Source: CAG-791 sp000431495 (GTDB lineage Bacteria > Bacillota > Clostridia > Lachnospirales > Lachnospiraceae). Taken from it: a DNA stretch of 24,142 nucleotides. The translations under genes were made by a program, and so were the position numbers. The stretch lies in the NCBI GenBank assembly GCA_052117605.1, contig JBQKIT010000026.1. One strand, 5' to 3'. This document shows, piece after piece, positions 22,405 through 24,142 of the stretch (positions are counted from its first letter, which is position 1; each line of letters opens with the position of its first letter). Under the pieces are notes generated by a model. That model worked only from the letters and a program-made list of their open reading frames with translations. It was not told the DNA's origin and did not search any database.

Positions 22405-23124
22405 CTATACTTGCTCCTGTGCGCGGTTCTGTGTCTTTTTTCTCCATGCCAGATACGCAAGAAGAATGGTCACGGCACCGGACGGAAGGATCATCATGCT
22501 GGTCTGTGAAACGAGAGACGGCACCAGAACAAACAGCATTGACATCAGAAGCAGCGGGATCCACGAAAGCTTCGGAAGCTTGCGGAAATACTGATAAGCC
22601 ATGGCTCCGAAGAGTGCGGGCACGACGTTATCAAAGGCAGGCGCCAGCGTCTCACTCTGCAGAACCGGCTGCAGGGGCTGCAGAAGAAGAACACCTGCCG
22701 CGAGGACAAGAATGGTCACCAGGGACGACGTCGCAATGGACAGCGTAGAGATAATCTCGTTTTCCGTTGTTCCCGCCTTCGTTCCAACGATGTCGCGTGC
22801 ATTCATGGCGCAGGGGATCTTCATGTTGATCAGATTTCCCGTGATAAAGGCGAGATAACCTCCACCGGCTCCAAGCATCGGGGTATAGACCAGAAATTCG
22901 ACAACACTGGATACGGTCCACACCAGGCCGACCGAAAGGAACGCCCGCCCTGCTGCTCCCAGGTCCGGCTCCGATCCCAGATAGGCGCCGATCAGAAAGG
23001 GTGCCCCGATCAGCATCACCAGAACCATGCATGTTGTGATGCGCCCGATGCGATGCGTATTGCGGTTATATTTCTCGAGAAACTCATTCTGATCCATCGT
23101 CATTTCCGTTTTTTCCTGCACCAT
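22405..23124 (-). CDS. Multispanning membrane protein paired with DUF5058
   Basis: A 239-residue integral membrane protein with about six hydrophobic segments (about 30-48, 60-80, 88-100, 130-150, 165-178 and 190-228). It has no motif of a transporter family that I can name with confidence. Notable is a polar stretch between helices, NLINMKIPCAMNARDIVGTK, with GGGYLAFITG just before it, which could form a substrate path. From memory, similar proteins lie beside DUF5058 genes and M20 peptidases in other Clostridia. The ATG at 23124 has GGAGG eight bases upstream. Gaps of 13 bases on both sides link it tightly with DUF5058 upstream and the M20 peptidase downstream. I infer the two membrane proteins form one transporter. 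Confidence 0.85.
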   Translation of the reverse strand: MVQEKTEMTMDQNEFLEKYNRNTHRIGRITTCMVLVMLIGAPFLIGAYLGSEPDLGAAGRAFLSVGLVWTVSSVVEFLVYTPMLGAGGGYLAFITGNLINMKIPCAMNARDIVGTKAGTTENEIISTLSIATSSLVTILVLAAGVLLLQPLQPVLQSETLAPAFDNVVPALFGAMAYQYFRKLPKLSWIPLLLMSMLFVLVPSLVSQTSMMILPSGAVTILLAYLAWRKKTQNRAQEQV

Positions 23125-23137
23125 TTTTGCCCCCTCC

Positions 23138-23875
23138 TCACATCAGGATTGCAGCCAGCATACCGATCAGCATACTCCCCGCAATGGAAAAGCTCTCCAG
23201 CCATACCATCCGCTTCTTCTCGATCAACCAGGTAAAAACGGCCATGACTGCCGCAGAAACCAGGCTGACAAGAAGCGGTGTCGCACTCCCGGAGAACGTC
23301 AGTATTCCCTTCTCCGAAACAAATTTTCCAATGTAACTGCCGATATAGGCGCTCACCAGTCCGATGAACATCGCGGTCATCGCCAGATCTCCAAAGCCGC
23401 TGTCTTTTTTCTTCCCGGAGCCTTTTCTCTGTATTTTGGCCAGGTAGCCCTTGTTAAAGAAAATGGAAAGGACCATTCCCCACATGATGCAGATGCTCAT
23501 CAGCAGGGCAATTGTCGCAAATGCCCGGGGCGTCATATTCGCCGCCGAGAGAGCCCCGATACCGACCGCTTCCGACGCGGCCTCCGCAACCTGCGTCTCA
23601 TAGTGAAGCGCGCCGATCACCGATAGCCGCAGCCACGGCCAGGGAATTCCAAGGCTGCCGGAGAGGGCAATGACTCCCAGCAGAATACCTGCACTGGGAA
23701 GAATTGAAAATGTGATACTCGCCGTAACCGCGCGTTTCAGCTTTCTCTTATCCATTCCAATCTTAATGCCCGCCCTCCAGGCGCGGACAAGCGCAATTAC
23801 ACAGACAATTGCCACAAACAAAATGATTGTCCCGCAGATCAGATAGAGTACCGGGCTGTTCAGTTCACGCAGCAT
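23138..23875 (-). CDS. DUF5058 family membrane protein
   Basis: A 245-residue membrane protein of the DUF5058 family. It opens MLRELNSPVLYLICGTIILF, continues with an amphipathic cytoplasmic stretch RAGIKIGMDKRKLKRA and then the conserved piece SLGIPWPWLRLSVIGALHYE. About six hydrophobic segments can be seen. The family has no proven function. As the first gene of the minus-strand group that also holds a second membrane protein and an M20 peptidase, it may be half of an uptake system for a peptide or acylated amino acid. The ATG at 23875 is preceded by GGGGGA at a short distance; a TATAAT box lies at 23913-23908. Confidence 0.88.
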   Translation of the reverse strand: MLRELNSPVLYLICGTIILFVAIVCVIALVRAWRAGIKIGMDKRKLKRAVTASITFSILPSAGILLGVIALSGSLGIPWPWLRLSVIGALHYETQVAEAASEAVGIGALSAANMTPRAFATIALLMSICIMWGMVLSIFFNKGYLAKIQRKGSGKKKDSGFGDLAMTAMFIGLVSAYIGSYIGKFVSEKGILTFSGSATPLLVSLVSAAVMAVFTWLIEKKRMVWLESFSIAGSMLIGMLAAILM

Positions 23876-23907
23876 ATTTTTCCCCCATTCTTTCCTGTTT
23901 TTGTTTC

Positions 23908-23913
23908 ATTATA
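23908..23913 (-). promoter_or_regulatory. -10 box upstream of the DUF5058 operon
   Basis: A perfect TATAAT on the minus strand lies about 33 bases before the DUF5058 ATG. The sequence 17 bases further upstream, TCGGTT, is a poor -35 match and belongs to the stem of the preceding terminator. The position is right for the operon promoter, with the caveat of a weak -35. Confidence 0.45.
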
Positions 23914-23922
23914 ACCATTTCC

Positions 23923-23984
23923 ATATAAGAAACCGAGCCTTTTCAGAAGTCAGGCTACTAATCCCAACCTCCGAAAAAGCTCGG
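23923..23984 (-). terminator. Terminator of an upstream minus-strand gene
   Basis: In minus-strand RNA CCGAGCTTTTTCGG pairs with CTGAAAAGGCTCGG over 14 positions, two of them G-U, enclosing a 24-base loop and followed by TTTCTTATAT. On the plus strand the two G-U pairs become mismatches, so the minus strand is the functional one. It separates the gene entering from the right edge from the DUF5058 operon. Confidence 0.65.
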
Positions 23985-24088
23985 AAATGATACGCTACTC
24001 TTTGATTGTATATACCAGCCAATACATACCACCTTAGCTCTTCATAAAAGGTACACTAAAAGCCATTCGGCCCTGCAAACACTATCGC

Positions 24089-24142
24089 TCATGGATTCAG
24101 AAAAGTCATTACCTCATCGAGGCTTTTACCGCTCTTGATATA
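24089..24142 (-). CDS. Possible C-terminus of a gene entering from the right edge
   Basis: The minus strand is open from the window edge for 17 codons and ends YIKSGKSLDEVMTFLNP followed by TGA at 24091-24089. The other two minus-strand frames close within 11 codons. The residues look like an ordinary soluble protein end, but the stretch is too short to name a family. The nearest terminator lies about 105 bases downstream, further than usual, and the interval 23985-24088 shows no other feature. Confidence 0.35.
   Translation of the reverse strand, partial: YIKSGKSLDEVMTFLNP

Noticed and set aside
24014..24025. A ten-base sequence shared with 1063-1072 (AGCCAATACA)
   Set aside because: A ten-base match within 24 kb is expected by chance, and the flanks differ.

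Overview
The window reads as a chromosomal segment of a moderately GC-rich member of the Clostridia, most likely Lachnospiraceae. The reasons are the Gram-positive set hprK, whiA, rapZ and a Crh-like HPr, a YitT protein, a DUF1846 protein, an acetyltransferase with a Lachnospiraceae-style N-terminal extension, and strong AGGAGG ribosome sites. It is mainly core genome. I see no tRNA, rRNA, CRISPR array, prophage or complete insertion sequence.

Left part, minus strand. Positions 82-975 hold the acetyltransferase. Positions 1227-4244 hold a three-gene ABC importer of the TrpX-like (ABC_sub_bind) class. It has an intrinsic terminator between the binding-protein and permease genes, and a structured leader with a second terminator in front of the binding-protein gene. 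Upstream lies the carbon-catabolite and cell-wall cluster, transcribed uvrC - hprK - murB - rapZ - whiA - HPr-like (10493 down to 4418). The HPr-like protein has Glu at the position of the PTS histidine and keeps Ser46, so it is Crh-like and a probable substrate of the HprK encoded in the same cluster. The yvcK/mgfK gene that separates rapZ and whiA in Bacillus is absent, and the RapZ P-loop reads GKA instead of GK(S/T).

Middle. ftsH (minus) has a good sigma-A promoter at 12727-12755 and is divergent from a plus-strand group: an AlaX-type tRNA-editing protein, a YitT membrane protein overlapping it by ATGA, and a DUF1846 protein. This group ends at a 16-bp terminator (16602-16642) shared with the convergent gene on the other side.

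Right part, minus strand. A DUF5058 membrane protein, a second membrane protein, a membrane-anchored M20 peptidase, a DUF6935-like protein and a TIM-barrel protein are followed by a pilin remnant without a start codon. Last comes a 913-residue 7TM / HD-GYP / GGDEF signalling protein whose HD-GYP domain lacks an internal helix and whose C-terminus carries a second, degenerate GGDEF domain. The two membrane proteins and the peptidase sit 13 bases apart and probably form an uptake-and-hydrolysis unit.

I did not find a clearly new multi-gene system. The most unusual items are the altered active-site residues in the hprK-rapZ-HPr cluster, the edited c-di-GMP protein beside a beheaded pilin, and the switch-like leader of the ABC importer.
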